Source: Bacillota bacterium (GTDB taxonomy: Bacteria > Bacillota > Clostridia > Lachnospirales > Lachnospiraceae). Taken from it: DNA of 52,893 bases. The stretch lies in the NCBI GenBank assembly GCA_023435645.1, contig JAEYRK010000020.1, positions 1-52,893 on the forward strand. Reading direction: 5' to 3'. The translations under genes were made by a program, and so were the position numbers. The notes under the pieces are model-generated. The model searched no databases. It saw only the letters and a program-made list of their open reading frames with translations, and was not told where the DNA came from. Positions within the stretch are counted from its first letter, which is position 1, and each line of letters opens with the position of its first letter. Of the stretch, positions 25,081 through 33,974 are shown piece by piece.

Positions 25081-26337
25081 TTACCGCTTATTGGTCCGGA
25101 AATACTCTGCCACATTACTCAGTGACACCTCAGTCTGCTCCCCGGTCTCCATATTCTTAATATTCGCTTTATTCTGGGCCAGCTCGTCTGCCCCGATGAT
25201 CACGGTGTTTTTCGCCCCAAGCTTATTTGCATACTTCATCTGGGCCTTAACAGAACGATCCATATAATCGGTTTCAACGATTATGCCCTCACTTCTGAGC
25301 TTTTGTACCAGCTGATAGGCTGCCGCCCTTGCCTCACTGCCAAGGATACCGACATATAGCTCCACTGCCGGCTCCGGAGCCAGCTCAATCCCCTCTGCTG
25401 CCAGCTCATTCAGGATACGTTCAATCCCTAAGCCAAAGCCCACAGCAGGAATATTCTGCTTCTCATCCACCTCATGGATCAGGTTATCATATCTGCCGCC
25501 ACCGCAGATCGTAAAGCCCTCTGCATTTACGAACTCAAATACTGTCTTTGTATAATAATCGAGGCCTCTTACAATTCCGGTGTCCACCACATAATCAATC
25601 TCCAGCTCCTTTAAGAGCTTCTTCAGCTCTTCAAAATGTGTGCTGCACTCCTCATCCAGATACTCTATGGTTCTGGGTGCAGACTTTACGATTTCCTTAC
25701 AGGTAGGAACCTTACAATCGATAATCCTCAGCGGGTTCTTCTGCATTCTCTCCCTACAGGTTCCGCACAAATGCTCCTTATGCTGCTCCAGATAAGTAAG
25801 CAGTGCCACATTATAGGTCTTTCTGCAGCTGCTGCAGCCAATATTATTGATATGGAGCTTCACACCCTTGATTCCCAACTCCTGAAAAAGCTCTGTCAGC
25901 AGTGTGATCAGCTCTACCTCCGCCAAAGGACTGGAGGAACCAAAAAACTCCACCCCGAATTGATGGTGCTGACGAAACCTTCCGTTCTGGGGATTCTCAT
26001 AACGGAACACCTGAGAAACATAGAAAAGCTTTGTCGGCTGGCTCTCCGCATAGAGACTATTCTCCAGGTAGGCCCGTACTGCACCGGCGGTACCCTCAGG
26101 CTTTAGGGTAATGCTTCTGCCTCCCTTATCCTCGAAGGTATACATCTCTTTCTGGACAACATCCGTTGTCTCACCCACGCCTCTTTGAAAGAGTATCGTA
26201 TGCTCAAAGGCCGGTGTGATTACCTCCTTGATGTTATAAGCCCTGCAAAGCCTTCTGGCAATTCCCTCGAAGATGGTTCTCTTGTGCATGCTGGAACCAT
26301 ACCAGTCTTGCGTACCCTTTGGTCTTTGTGTTATCAT
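25081..26337 (-). CDS. hisS: Histidyl-tRNA synthetase
   Basis: A 418-residue class II synthetase. Seen are RPKGTQDWYG at the start, motif 2 FRYENPQNGRFRQHHQFGVE, the HisRS-specific RGLDYYTKTVFEF, motif 3 GFGLGIERILNEL and the C-terminal anticodon-binding domain (about 325-415). A CxxC/CxxC insert (IGCSSCRK, LCGTCRE, DCKVPTCKE) is the metal-binding-like element common in clostridial HisRS. The ATG at 26337 is picked because AGGAGG is 6 bases upstream; the open frame extends much further. It follows hemZ by 58 bases as the last gene of the recJ-apt-relA block. No T-box leader. Confidence 0.96.
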   Translation of the reverse strand: MITQRPKGTQDWYGSSMHKRTIFEGIARRLCRAYNIKEVITPAFEHTILFQRGVGETTDVVQKEMYTFEDKGGRSITLKPEGTAGAVRAYLENSLYAESQPTKLFYVSQVFRYENPQNGRFRQHHQFGVEFFGSSSPLAEVELITLLTELFQELGIKGVKLHINNIGCSSCRKTYNVALLTYLEQHKEHLCGTCRERMQKNPLRIIDCKVPTCKEIVKSAPRTIEYLDEECSTHFEELKKLLKELEIDYVVDTGIVRGLDYYTKTVFEFVNAEGFTICGGGRYDNLIHEVDEKQNIPAVGFGLGIERILNELAAEGIELAPEPAVELYVGILGSEARAAAYQLVQKLRSEGIIVETDYMDRSVKAQMKYANKLGAKNTVIIGADELAQNKANIKNMETGEQTEVSLSNVAEYFRTNKR

Positions 26338-26395
26338 CCTAGTCCTCCTGTTCTTATGGAAGGCCTCGTTATCGTCCTCCCTGATCTTCCATCTA

Positions 26396-27955
26396 TCACT
26401 TACAGAAACTGTTTTTGATAAACTCCTGTTTCTTCCCAATCATCTCGTCTATTCTACTGATGTAGTCAGTAATACTCTTTACATTATCCACCCGTTCGAT
26501 CCTGTTTTCTTCATGGAATACGAATTTGGACATGGCTCCTGCTCCCAGGGCAAGAATTGTCTGCTTCTCCTCCATGATCAGAATATTATAAAGTCCTTCC
26601 CTTCCATACTTTGAATAGCCGATATTCTCAAGATTATCTGACATATTCTTCTGTCTGTAGAGATAATATGGCAGATAAGCATTTTCCTCGGCAAAACGGA
26701 TGGTAGCCTCCAACATAAGGGGTACCTCCTGTGCCTTATAATCAACAAAGCTTTCCTTCTCGATATTCAGCCTAGCTGCTCTTTTCAGTGCCAGGGTATG
26801 GACGGTAAGACCCTCAGGCTCCAGCTCCTTAATCTGGGAGATGGTATCCCGAACATCCTCCGGGGTCTCCCCCGGCAGTCCGATGATCAAATCCATATTA
26901 ATATTATCATGACCTGCTTCTCTGGCCATCCGAAAGGCTTCCCTAATTTGCTGTGTGGTATGCCTTCTGCCAATGAGATCCAGGGTTCTTTGCTGCATGC
27001 TCTGGGGGTTAATGGAGATACGGTTCACACCCCACTTCTTTAACACCTCCAGCTTCTCCCTGGTGATACTGTCCGGTCTCCCGGCTTCTACGGAAAATTC
27101 CCTCACATAAGTAAAATCAAACCGTTCTCTGACTAATCCAAGCAAGCGGTCCAGCTGGGATGCAGACAGTGTCGTGGGGGTTCCGCCACCAAAATAAACC
27201 GTTGTCAGCTTAAGCTCCGGTAAACAGGTTGCTCCGTATCTGATTTCTTTCTCCAGGGCCTCCAAATATGGCTCCACCCGGTCTTCAAAGCGCTCCAGAG
27301 GGTAGGAGGTAAAGGAACAATAGAGACAGGTGCTTGGACAGAAGGGGATTCCAATATAGAGACTGTAGCCGGTGCGATAATCCAGTTCTTCCAACAGTTC
27401 CCTTTCCCTGGCTGCAATTCGGACACTCATCCGAATCTTTTCCTCGGAACAGAGATACTCCTCTGACATCCGCCTCTGGATGGCTTCCAGCTTCAGGTTC
27501 TGCTCCAGCATATCATAAACCAGCTTCGTCGGTCTGATACCGGTCAGGATACCCCAGGGCAGCTCCTTTCCTGTATTTTCTGACAGCAGCCGATAAAGCA
27601 AGCGCTTCATTCCGTTCTTATATGCCGCTTTATGCACCGAGAAGGTCTCCAGTTCTGCCAAAGCCCCACTCATCTTCCTATTCCTGTGATAAAGCGTTAT
27701 CTCTACCCTGTCCTCAGTAAATACAGCCAGAATTTGATCCGGTATATAAGTACCTGCTCCTTCTTCCACCAATGCCCCCTCAAAAAGCTCCGGGTTCTCT
27801 GGTTCGGTGTCTCTTGGTAACGCAGGCTCCTGCTCAGCTTCTATGGTGTTTTCGCCGCTTTCATATACCTTCACGGTTTCCCCGAAATAAAATGCCTTAA
27901 CTAGGGGATAAATATCATTTTCAAATTTTCTGTCGGATAGGATTACCTGTATCAT
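26396..27955 (-). CDS. hemZ: HemZ-type coproporphyrinogen III dehydrogenase (radical SAM)
   Basis: A 519-residue oxygen-independent coproporphyrinogen-oxidase-like enzyme. An N-terminal HemZ-specific region (about 1-195) precedes the radical SAM core with IGIPFCPSTCLYCSF (Cys206, Cys210, Cys213 for the 4Fe-4S cluster), FGGGTPTTLSASQLDRLL, EAGRPDSITREKL and the HemN-like C-terminal part (YYLYRQKNMSDNLENIGYS). It would decarboxylate coproporphyrinogen III in haem or related tetrapyrrole synthesis, though HemZ proteins may have another tetrapyrrole role. GGAG is 5 bases before the ATG. Located between the MBL hydrolase and hisS, the usual clostridial order. Confidence 0.93.
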   Translation of the reverse strand: MIQVILSDRKFENDIYPLVKAFYFGETVKVYESGENTIEAEQEPALPRDTEPENPELFEGALVEEGAGTYIPDQILAVFTEDRVEITLYHRNRKMSGALAELETFSVHKAAYKNGMKRLLYRLLSENTGKELPWGILTGIRPTKLVYDMLEQNLKLEAIQRRMSEEYLCSEEKIRMSVRIAARERELLEELDYRTGYSLYIGIPFCPSTCLYCSFTSYPLERFEDRVEPYLEALEKEIRYGATCLPELKLTTVYFGGGTPTTLSASQLDRLLGLVRERFDFTYVREFSVEAGRPDSITREKLEVLKKWGVNRISINPQSMQQRTLDLIGRRHTTQQIREAFRMAREAGHDNINMDLIIGLPGETPEDVRDTISQIKELEPEGLTVHTLALKRAARLNIEKESFVDYKAQEVPLMLEATIRFAEENAYLPYYLYRQKNMSDNLENIGYSKYGREGLYNILIMEEKQTILALGAGAMSKFVFHEENRIERVDNVKSITDYISRIDEMIGKKQEFIKNSFCK

Positions 27956-28035
27956 TTCTACTCCAATATCATGTTATGCTTCCTCCAAGCTCCTCCGGTG
28001 TATCGACCTTAGGATATAGAGGGTTCGTAGATTTC

Positions 28036-28692
28036 TTAGTCATCGAAACTCTGAGACGAGAGGGAGATATAGATATTGTGCTCCCTTTCGTGACCAATGG
28101 TGGTGGAGCAGCCATGTCCGGGATAAACCCTTACACTGTCCTCCAGACACATCAGCTTATTTCTGATGCTCTCCACCAGCTGACTATGGTTGCCCGTAGG
28201 CAAATCCGATCTACCGATATCCTCATAAAACAAGGTATCACCGCTGATCAGTACCCCATGTCCTGTAAAGTAATAGCACACACCTCCCGCGGTATGACCG
28301 GGCGTATGGATTACTTTAATCGTGAAGCCTGCCAGCGTAAGAGTCTCCTCATCCTTCAGCAGAACATCCGGTGTAAGGCTACATTCCTTGCGGATATGAT
28401 CGGAGGCATTTAATTTCGCATCACTGAGCAGCCTTGCTTCTGCTTCATGGGCATAGATGGGTGCCTTTGTTTTCTCCTTCAGCTCCTCAACAGCCAGAAT
28501 ATGGTCAAAATGACCGTGCGTGAGAAGGATTCCCTTGCACACAAGGTCATTGGCTTTTAAATATTGTTCAATCCGGTCCGCATCATCTGACGGATCCACC
28601 ACGATTGCTTCCTTTGACAGTGGATTACTTACAATATAGGTATTCGTTTGTACAATACCGAGAACCATGGTTTCAAGCTTTAATTGATTCAT
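28036..28692 (-). CDS. MBL-fold hydrolase, glyoxalase-II-like (YcbL type)
   Basis: A 218-residue single-domain metallo-beta-lactamase-fold hydrolase with THGHFDH (metal ligands, about residues 58-64), PGHTAGG (about 133), SGDTLF and PGHGCSTTIGHE. The short length and motif spacing match the YcbL/glyoxalase-II-like group that hydrolyses thioesters such as S-lactoylglutathione analogues; the native substrate is unknown. The start at 28692 has GAAGGAGG 5 bases upstream. It lies between relA and hemZ, as in many Clostridia. Confidence 0.9.
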   Translation of the reverse strand: MNQLKLETMVLGIVQTNTYIVSNPLSKEAIVVDPSDDADRIEQYLKANDLVCKGILLTHGHFDHILAVEELKEKTKAPIYAHEAEARLLSDAKLNASDHIRKECSLTPDVLLKDEETLTLAGFTIKVIHTPGHTAGGVCYYFTGHGVLISGDTLFYEDIGRSDLPTGNHSQLVESIRNKLMCLEDSVRVYPGHGCSTTIGHEREHNIYISLSSQSFDD

Positions 28693-28769
28693 AATACCTC
28701 CTTCATGCCTATGGTAAGGCATCTCATTTCCCCGTAAGAAGCAAGGAAGGAACAGCCGGCAACTTAACT

Positions 28770-31067
28770 TTAGCCTGCTGTTCGCTCAATGTCCAGGATG
28801 CTTTCCACATTACGGATCTTGGCTATGATTTCATTCAGCTGCTCCTTACCGTTAATTTCAAATCCGATACTGATTGTCGCTGTACCTTGTTTGCTGGTCC
28901 TGACATTCATAGAAGTTACATCTATCTTATTTTCCGTCAATATCTTCGATATATCCACCAGTACTCCGGTGCGGTTATTGGCATAAATCTTTATCTCTGC
29001 AGGATATACGCCTCCGCCCTCCTTACCGTCCGCCACATTCCATTCCGCATCAATTAGCCTGGCTCTGTCCTCCTCGGGCAGATTGATGACATTGATACAG
29101 TCCGTCCTGTGTATGGAGACTCCTCTGCCCCTGGTAACAAAGCCAACAATCTCGTCCCCCGGCACCGGACTGCAGCATTTGGAGAAGCGTACTGCCAGAT
29201 CATGGATGCCCTTTACAACAATACCGCTCTTCGATTTCTTTGGTGCCAGCCTATTATCCCTGACATCGGAAATCTGCTCCAGTATATTCTCATCGGTAAT
29301 TTCCTTTTTATGCTTCTTCTTATACTCTTCCTGGAGTCGGTTGACCACCTGGCCTTCCTTCAGGCCGCCATGGCCAATCGCCGCCAACACGGCATCCCAT
29401 TCCTTAAAGCCATATTTTCGCATTACGATATTGAGAAATTCCGGCTTTAGCAGGTCGCTTAAGACGATGCTCTTCGCCTTGCAGTAGCTAGTGACCAGCT
29501 CCTTACCCCTGGTAATATTATCATCCTTAAGTTCAGTTTTAAACCATTGGTTAATTTTATTCTTCGCCTGGGTACTCTTAACGATGGAGAGCCAGTCTCG
29601 ACTCGGCCCCTTCGAGTTCTGAGAGGTCATAATTTCGATCCGGTCACCGTTCTGTATTACATAATCAATCGGTACCAGCTTTCCGTTCACCCTTGCACCA
29701 ACCATCTTATTGCCGACTGCACTATGGATGCTGTAAGCAAAGTCGATGGGATTCGATCCGGTTGGCAGGGTCTTGACATCCCCTGTGGGAGTAAATGCAT
29801 AAACGCTTTCCGAAAACAGGTCAAAATCATTCTTCAGCAGGCTAAGAAATTCCTTGTTATCTGAAAGATCCCGCTGCCACTCCAATACCTGCCTGAGCCA
29901 GGTCAGCTTCTCCTCCTCTGCATTTGCGCTTCCGCCCTTACCGTCCTGCCCCTCCTTATACTTCCAGTGGGCTGCGATACCATACTCTGCGGTTCTATGC
30001 ATATCGTAGGTCCGAATCTGTATCTCAAAGGGTTGTCCCTTCGGCCCGATGAGGGTGGTATGCAGGGACTGGTACATGTTGGGCTTAGGCATGGCAATAT
30101 AATCCTTGAAGCGTCCTGGGATCGGTTTGTACATCTCATGAATAACACCCAGAGCCGCATAGCAGTCCTTCAAGGAATCAACAACAATACGGACAGCAAA
30201 CAGATCATAGATCTGCTCCAGCGTCTTATTCTGGTTTACCATTTTCTTATATATACTGAAGAAATGCTTTATCCTGCCGTCAATCTTAGCAGGAATTCCG
30301 GAAGCATCGATATGGGATTTTACATCCGCTACAATACAATCAATATAAGCCTGACGTTCGCTTTTCTTTGTAGCGATCTTCTCCGCCAAATCCTTATATA
30401 CCTCCGGTTCCAGGTATTTTAAGGACAGATCATCCAGTTCTATCTTTATTTTGGAGATACCGAGCCTCTGTGCAATCGGGGCGTAGATATCCATGGTTTC
30501 CCTGGCAGTCTCCTTCTGCTTCTCCGGCTCCTTAAATTTTAAGGTTCTCATATTGTGGAGTCGGTCTGCCAGCTTAATCAGGATTACACGGATATCCTTT
30601 GCCATCGCTAAGAACATCTTTCTGAGGTTCTCTGCCTGAATCTCCACCTTATCCTTTGAATAATTGAGCTGAGTCAGCTTGGTAACCCCATCCACCAACA
30701 GCGCAATTTCTTCGGAGAACATATTAGCTACCTGTTCAATTGTAAAGTCCGTATCCTCCACTACATCATGTAAAATTCCTGCGACAATGCTTTCCTTATC
30801 CAGCTCCAGCTCTGCCAAGATATTTGCTACACAGAGAGGGTGGATGATATAGGGTTCCCCTGATTTTCGAAATTGGTTCTGATGAGCACTTTCAGCTAAG
30901 TGATAAGCCTTTTCTATCATGGAGACATCAGCGGACGGGTGGTAGCTTCGCACCTTATCAATTAAATTCTGATAGAGTGCTTCAGGCGTCGTAAAATCGG
31001 CAGGCACTGTAATGTCTGTCGGATGGTTTACAACATCTTTTGCAATATACTCTTCCGTTCGTTCCAT
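28770..31067 (-). CDS. relA: Bifunctional (p)ppGpp synthetase/hydrolase
   Basis: A 765-residue Rel/SpoT enzyme that makes (p)ppGpp from GTP/GDP and ATP and hydrolyses it, setting the stringent response. Domains in order: HD hydrolase (about 50-200, HDVVEDTDF intact), synthetase (about 240-380, GRFKDYIAMPKPNMYQSLHTT; the RFKD form marks bifunctional enzymes), TGS (about 440-500, VYAFTPTGDVKTLPTGSNPIDFAY split over this region), zinc-finger/helical region with FSKCCSPVPGDEIVGFVTRGRG, and ACT (about 690-765). GAGGTGAT precedes the ATG. It follows apt after a 262-base spacer filled with degenerate tandem repeats (31120-31325). Confidence 0.96.
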   Translation of the reverse strand: MERTEEYIAKDVVNHPTDITVPADFTTPEALYQNLIDKVRSYHPSADVSMIEKAYHLAESAHQNQFRKSGEPYIIHPLCVANILAELELDKESIVAGILHDVVEDTDFTIEQVANMFSEEIALLVDGVTKLTQLNYSKDKVEIQAENLRKMFLAMAKDIRVILIKLADRLHNMRTLKFKEPEKQKETARETMDIYAPIAQRLGISKIKIELDDLSLKYLEPEVYKDLAEKIATKKSERQAYIDCIVADVKSHIDASGIPAKIDGRIKHFFSIYKKMVNQNKTLEQIYDLFAVRIVVDSLKDCYAALGVIHEMYKPIPGRFKDYIAMPKPNMYQSLHTTLIGPKGQPFEIQIRTYDMHRTAEYGIAAHWKYKEGQDGKGGSANAEEEKLTWLRQVLEWQRDLSDNKEFLSLLKNDFDLFSESVYAFTPTGDVKTLPTGSNPIDFAYSIHSAVGNKMVGARVNGKLVPIDYVIQNGDRIEIMTSQNSKGPSRDWLSIVKSTQAKNKINQWFKTELKDDNITRGKELVTSYCKAKSIVLSDLLKPEFLNIVMRKYGFKEWDAVLAAIGHGGLKEGQVVNRLQEEYKKKHKKEITDENILEQISDVRDNRLAPKKSKSGIVVKGIHDLAVRFSKCCSPVPGDEIVGFVTRGRGVSIHRTDCINVINLPEEDRARLIDAEWNVADGKEGGGVYPAEIKIYANNRTGVLVDISKILTENKIDVTSMNVRTSKQGTATISIGFEINGKEQLNEIIAKIRNVESILDIERTAG

Positions 31068-31119
31068 GATATCACCTCAGTCTGCATTCATTCTACCTTA
31101 GGCTGGGTTAATCTCCCAT

Positions 31120-31325
31120 ATCCCCTTATGCCCATATACCCATAACCCTTATGCCCATATACCCATATACTCTTACTTTATTATATCCTGATACTCTGAT
31201 ATCCTGATATCACGATATCCTGAAACTCTGATATTCTGATACCCTGATACCTTGATACTCAGATATCCTGAATCTTATAGTCTTATAATCTTATATTCTT
31301 ATATTCTTATATTCTTAATCTTTAT
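31120..31325. repeat. Degenerate tandem tract between apt and relA
   Basis: Three successive sub-tracts of short repeats: CCCATATA units (about 31122-31170), ATCCTGATA/CTCTGATAT units with period 8-9 (about 31183-31272, roughly ten copies), and CTTATATT units with period 8-9 (about 31273-31325). No hairpin, promoter or ORF is evident. It fills nearly the whole spacer between two genes that are close together in related genomes. Confidence 0.75.
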
Positions 31326-31329
31326 ATTC

Positions 31330-31854
31330 TTATTTGCCTTCATATTGAATGACTGCCTCAACATTATGTCCGGCCAGCTTATCCCGTCCCTTCAGACCCT
31401 TTAATTCCATAAGGAAGATGATTTTTACTACTTCTCCGCCGAGCATCTCAATCAGTTTGGTTATGGCCTCGATGGTTCCACCGGTTGCAATCAGGTCATC
31501 CACGATAACTACCCTCTGACCGGGCTTGATGGCATCCTTATGCATCTCAATTGTTGCCTTACCATACTCCAGATCATAATCCATCGAGATGGTTTCACAG
31601 GGAAGCTTCCCTTTCTTCCTGATGGGTATAAATGCTTTGTTCAGATTATAAGCAATCGGCACCCCAAAGATAAAGCCTCTGGACTCCGGTCCCACGATTA
31701 CATCAAATTCAATATCCTTAAGGAGTGCCTGCATCTGATCAATCGCAAGCCTCAATCCATCCTTATCCTGTAATACACTGGTCACATCCCGAAAGATGAT
31801 TCCGGGTTCCGGAAAGTCCGGTATGCTTCTTACATATTCCTCAATATTTTTCAT
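31330..31854 (-). CDS. apt: Adenine phosphoribosyltransferase
   Basis: A 174-residue purine-salvage enzyme: adenine + PRPP gives AMP + diphosphate. Family signs are IRSIPDFP-type start (YVRSIPDFPEPGIIFRDVT), GPESRGFIFG and the PRPP loop VVIVDDLIATGGT (about residues 120-132). The ATG at 31854 is chosen because GGAGG is 6 bases upstream; the longer frame starts at 31866. It has its own promoter candidate (32030-32058) and lies between recJ and relA, a widely conserved order. Confidence 0.96.
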   Translation of the reverse strand: MKNIEEYVRSIPDFPEPGIIFRDVTSVLQDKDGLRLAIDQMQALLKDIEFDVIVGPESRGFIFGVPIAYNLNKAFIPIRKKGKLPCETISMDYDLEYGKATIEMHKDAIKPGQRVVIVDDLIATGGTIEAITKLIEMLGGEVVKIIFLMELKGLKGRDKLAGHNVEAVIQYEGK

Positions 31855-31900
31855 TCTGACCTCCATCTGCCACTTTTATGGCATCCCGGCTTATTCCATA

Positions 31901-31946
31901 CAAGCACGCTCCATTGTGCTTGCATATGCCTCCTGCTTGAGGCATA
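31901..31946 (-). promoter_or_regulatory. Two adjacent stem-loops in the apt leader
   Basis: CAAGCAC/GTGCTTG (31901-31907 with 31916-31922) and TATGCCTC/GAGGCATA (31925-31932 with 31939-31946) form consecutive 7- and 8-bp hairpins about 50-90 bases upstream of the apt start. They are downstream of the predicted apt promoter, so they would be in its 5' leader. No known riboswitch consensus was recognised. The rest of the 314-base spacer shows only the promoter. Confidence 0.45.
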
Positions 31947-32029
31947 CCCTCCTTCTGCCTGTTCTCACAAGCGAGGATTTATCAGGGATTCCTCTCCACT
32001 GATCAGATTAAGCCTTCTTATAGATGATT

Positions 32030-32058
32030 ATTATAACACTTACGTCAACTGTTCGTAA
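32030..32058 (-). promoter_or_regulatory. apt promoter candidate
   Basis: Minus strand TTACGA (32053-32058), 17-base spacer, TATAAT (32030-32035). It would give apt and the genes after it a promoter separate from recJ. Confidence 0.5.
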
Positions 32059-32168
32059 AGCAAATTTCTACATATAAGTACGAAAGCTCTTACCATTCCC
32101 ATCCAACCATACATTCTGTACTATAATAGGAGTATGATCCGAAAACTTAACAATGATTATGCTCGCTG

Positions 32169-33932
32169 CTATCTGTAATTTTGTATCATCAGCTGGACGC
32201 TTCTAAAACCATTATACTCATTGATTTTCGGGAAGTAGGTGATTGTAATATGTATGCTGGATCCTCTCCCGGTCTTCAGCTTCTGGGCTTCCTGCTCACC
32301 ATAGGTATCCGTAATATATCGGAAAAAGGCTTCCACATCTCCAAAATATACCGCCTCCATCTGTCTTTCATAGGTATTCTCCAGAAGAAAACGTAATCCG
32401 CTTGCATTCTTACCAATCACAAATACTGATTTAATCCGCAGATCCTTTTCAGCAAACAAAGGCTTTTCATTACCCTTCCCAAAAGGTTCCAGGAGCTGAA
32501 GCTCCTTCACCAGTGCCTCCGTCAGATATCCTAAGGGCAGCAGCGCATCAATCGTAACCTTCGGCACCAGCATCTCTTCTGTCAATTCTGTTACCTCATT
32601 CAAACCCTTTCTTAAGGGCTCGATGTTACAGGGCATCAGAGAAAGTCCCGCCGCCATCGGGTGTCCGCCCACCTTTGTCAGGAGCTCTCTGTGTCTTGAG
32701 AGACCCTCGATCATATTATACTGCTCTATGGATCTGGCAGAGCCCTTGATTCCTTCCTTAGAATCCGTGAGAATAATGGTCGGTCTGTGATATCTCTCCC
32801 TGATTCTTCCCGCTATGATTCCGGCTATACTTTCATGACACTCCTGCAGGTATATGACCAGAATCTTATCCTGACGGTAAGGTCCCTCCTCAATCAGCCT
32901 GATCGCCTTTTCCACATTCTCCGAGGTCATATCCTTTCTTACCTCGTTCAACTCTCTGACCTCTTCTGCCAAACGGATGGCCTCTGTAGTCTCCTCAGCC
33001 AACAAAAGTTCCAGACCCTTTTTTGCTGAATCCAGCCTGCCGGAGGCATTTAGGCAGGGTCCAATGACGAAGCCCAGGTGGAAGGTGGAAAGCTGTTCGA
33101 TCCGAACCTGGCTGACCTCCATTAATGCCAACAGCCCCTTGTTCTCTGTATGCTTTAATAGCTCCAAGCCTTGCTTTACGATTATCCTGTTTTCTCCGAC
33201 CAACTCCATGACATCGCATACCGTCGCGATTGCTGTATAGGATAAAAGCTCCATCAAAAACTCTGGTTGATTAAGAGTCTGCCAGTCCTTTAACAGAGCC
33301 TGCGACAGCTTTAACGCAATCGCTGCCCCGCATAATCCCTGAAAGGGATAACTACAGTCCGGTTGCTTTGGATTAAGGATTGCATCGGCCTCTGGTAGAA
33401 GTATTTCTCCGCTCTCCAGTTCGACGAGACTGTGATGATCCGTAACAATTACCGTCATCCCGTAATTCTTAGCTGCAAGGACCTGATCCATAGCAACAAT
33501 CCCATTATCACAGGTCAGAAGGGTATCTACACCGGCCTCTCTAGCCGCCTCCACCATCCGAATATTTATACCATAGCCATCCTTTACTCGGTCCGGGATT
33601 TCATAATCCACATTGGCTCCAAGCATTGTTAGCGTCCGATAGAGCAGGTAGGTTGATATCACCCCATCCACATCATAATCACCGATAATGCGGATTTTAA
33701 AGCCCCTTTCTATCTTATCCCGCAGTATGCTGCAGGCCTTCTCCATATCCTTCATCAAGAAGGGATCATAAAGCTGTAGAGGACTGGGATGTAGATATTC
33801 CCTGATCTCATCGACCTCCTCATATCCCCGATTGACTAGGCAGCGAGCCAGCACCTCACTTACCCCGCACTCTGACATTATTTTATTAAAATCTGATTTT
33901 TTATTTTTGATAACCCAGTTTTCTTTCTTCAT
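32169..33932 (-). CDS. recJ: Single-stranded-DNA-specific exonuclease RecJ
   Basis: A 587-residue 5'-3' ssDNA exonuclease of the DHH family acting in recombination and mismatch repair. Motif I is GDYDVDGV (Asp85, Asp87, Asp89), motif III VTDHHSL (Asp165-His167), with CDNGI between them, LNASGRLDSA in the DHH region and GGHPMAAGL in the DHHA1 domain (about 400), then an OB-fold C-terminus. Length is normal for the family. AAGGTATAGC precedes the ATG. It is flanked upstream by the M50 protease and downstream by apt. Confidence 0.95.
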   Translation of the reverse strand: MKKENWVIKNKKSDFNKIMSECGVSEVLARCLVNRGYEEVDEIREYLHPSPLQLYDPFLMKDMEKACSILRDKIERGFKIRIIGDYDVDGVISTYLLYRTLTMLGANVDYEIPDRVKDGYGINIRMVEAAREAGVDTLLTCDNGIVAMDQVLAAKNYGMTVIVTDHHSLVELESGEILLPEADAILNPKQPDCSYPFQGLCGAAIALKLSQALLKDWQTLNQPEFLMELLSYTAIATVCDVMELVGENRIIVKQGLELLKHTENKGLLALMEVSQVRIEQLSTFHLGFVIGPCLNASGRLDSAKKGLELLLAEETTEAIRLAEEVRELNEVRKDMTSENVEKAIRLIEEGPYRQDKILVIYLQECHESIAGIIAGRIRERYHRPTIILTDSKEGIKGSARSIEQYNMIEGLSRHRELLTKVGGHPMAAGLSLMPCNIEPLRKGLNEVTELTEEMLVPKVTIDALLPLGYLTEALVKELQLLEPFGKGNEKPLFAEKDLRIKSVFVIGKNASGLRFLLENTYERQMEAVYFGDVEAFFRYITDTYGEQEAQKLKTGRGSSIHITITYFPKINEYNGFRSVQLMIQNYR

Positions 33933-33974
33933 CCGCTATACCTTCTTTATCAATTAACCCTGATCCGATGGTCC

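Noticed and set aside
29083..29487. Plus-strand frames inside relA and many similar antisense frames elsewhere
   Set aside because: They are shadows of clear minus-strand genes, without ribosome-binding sites or recognisable domains.
31120..31325. Possible CRISPR-like array
   Set aside because: Units are 8-9 bases and degenerate with no unique spacers; neither this nor the 41515 tract has repeat-spacer organisation.
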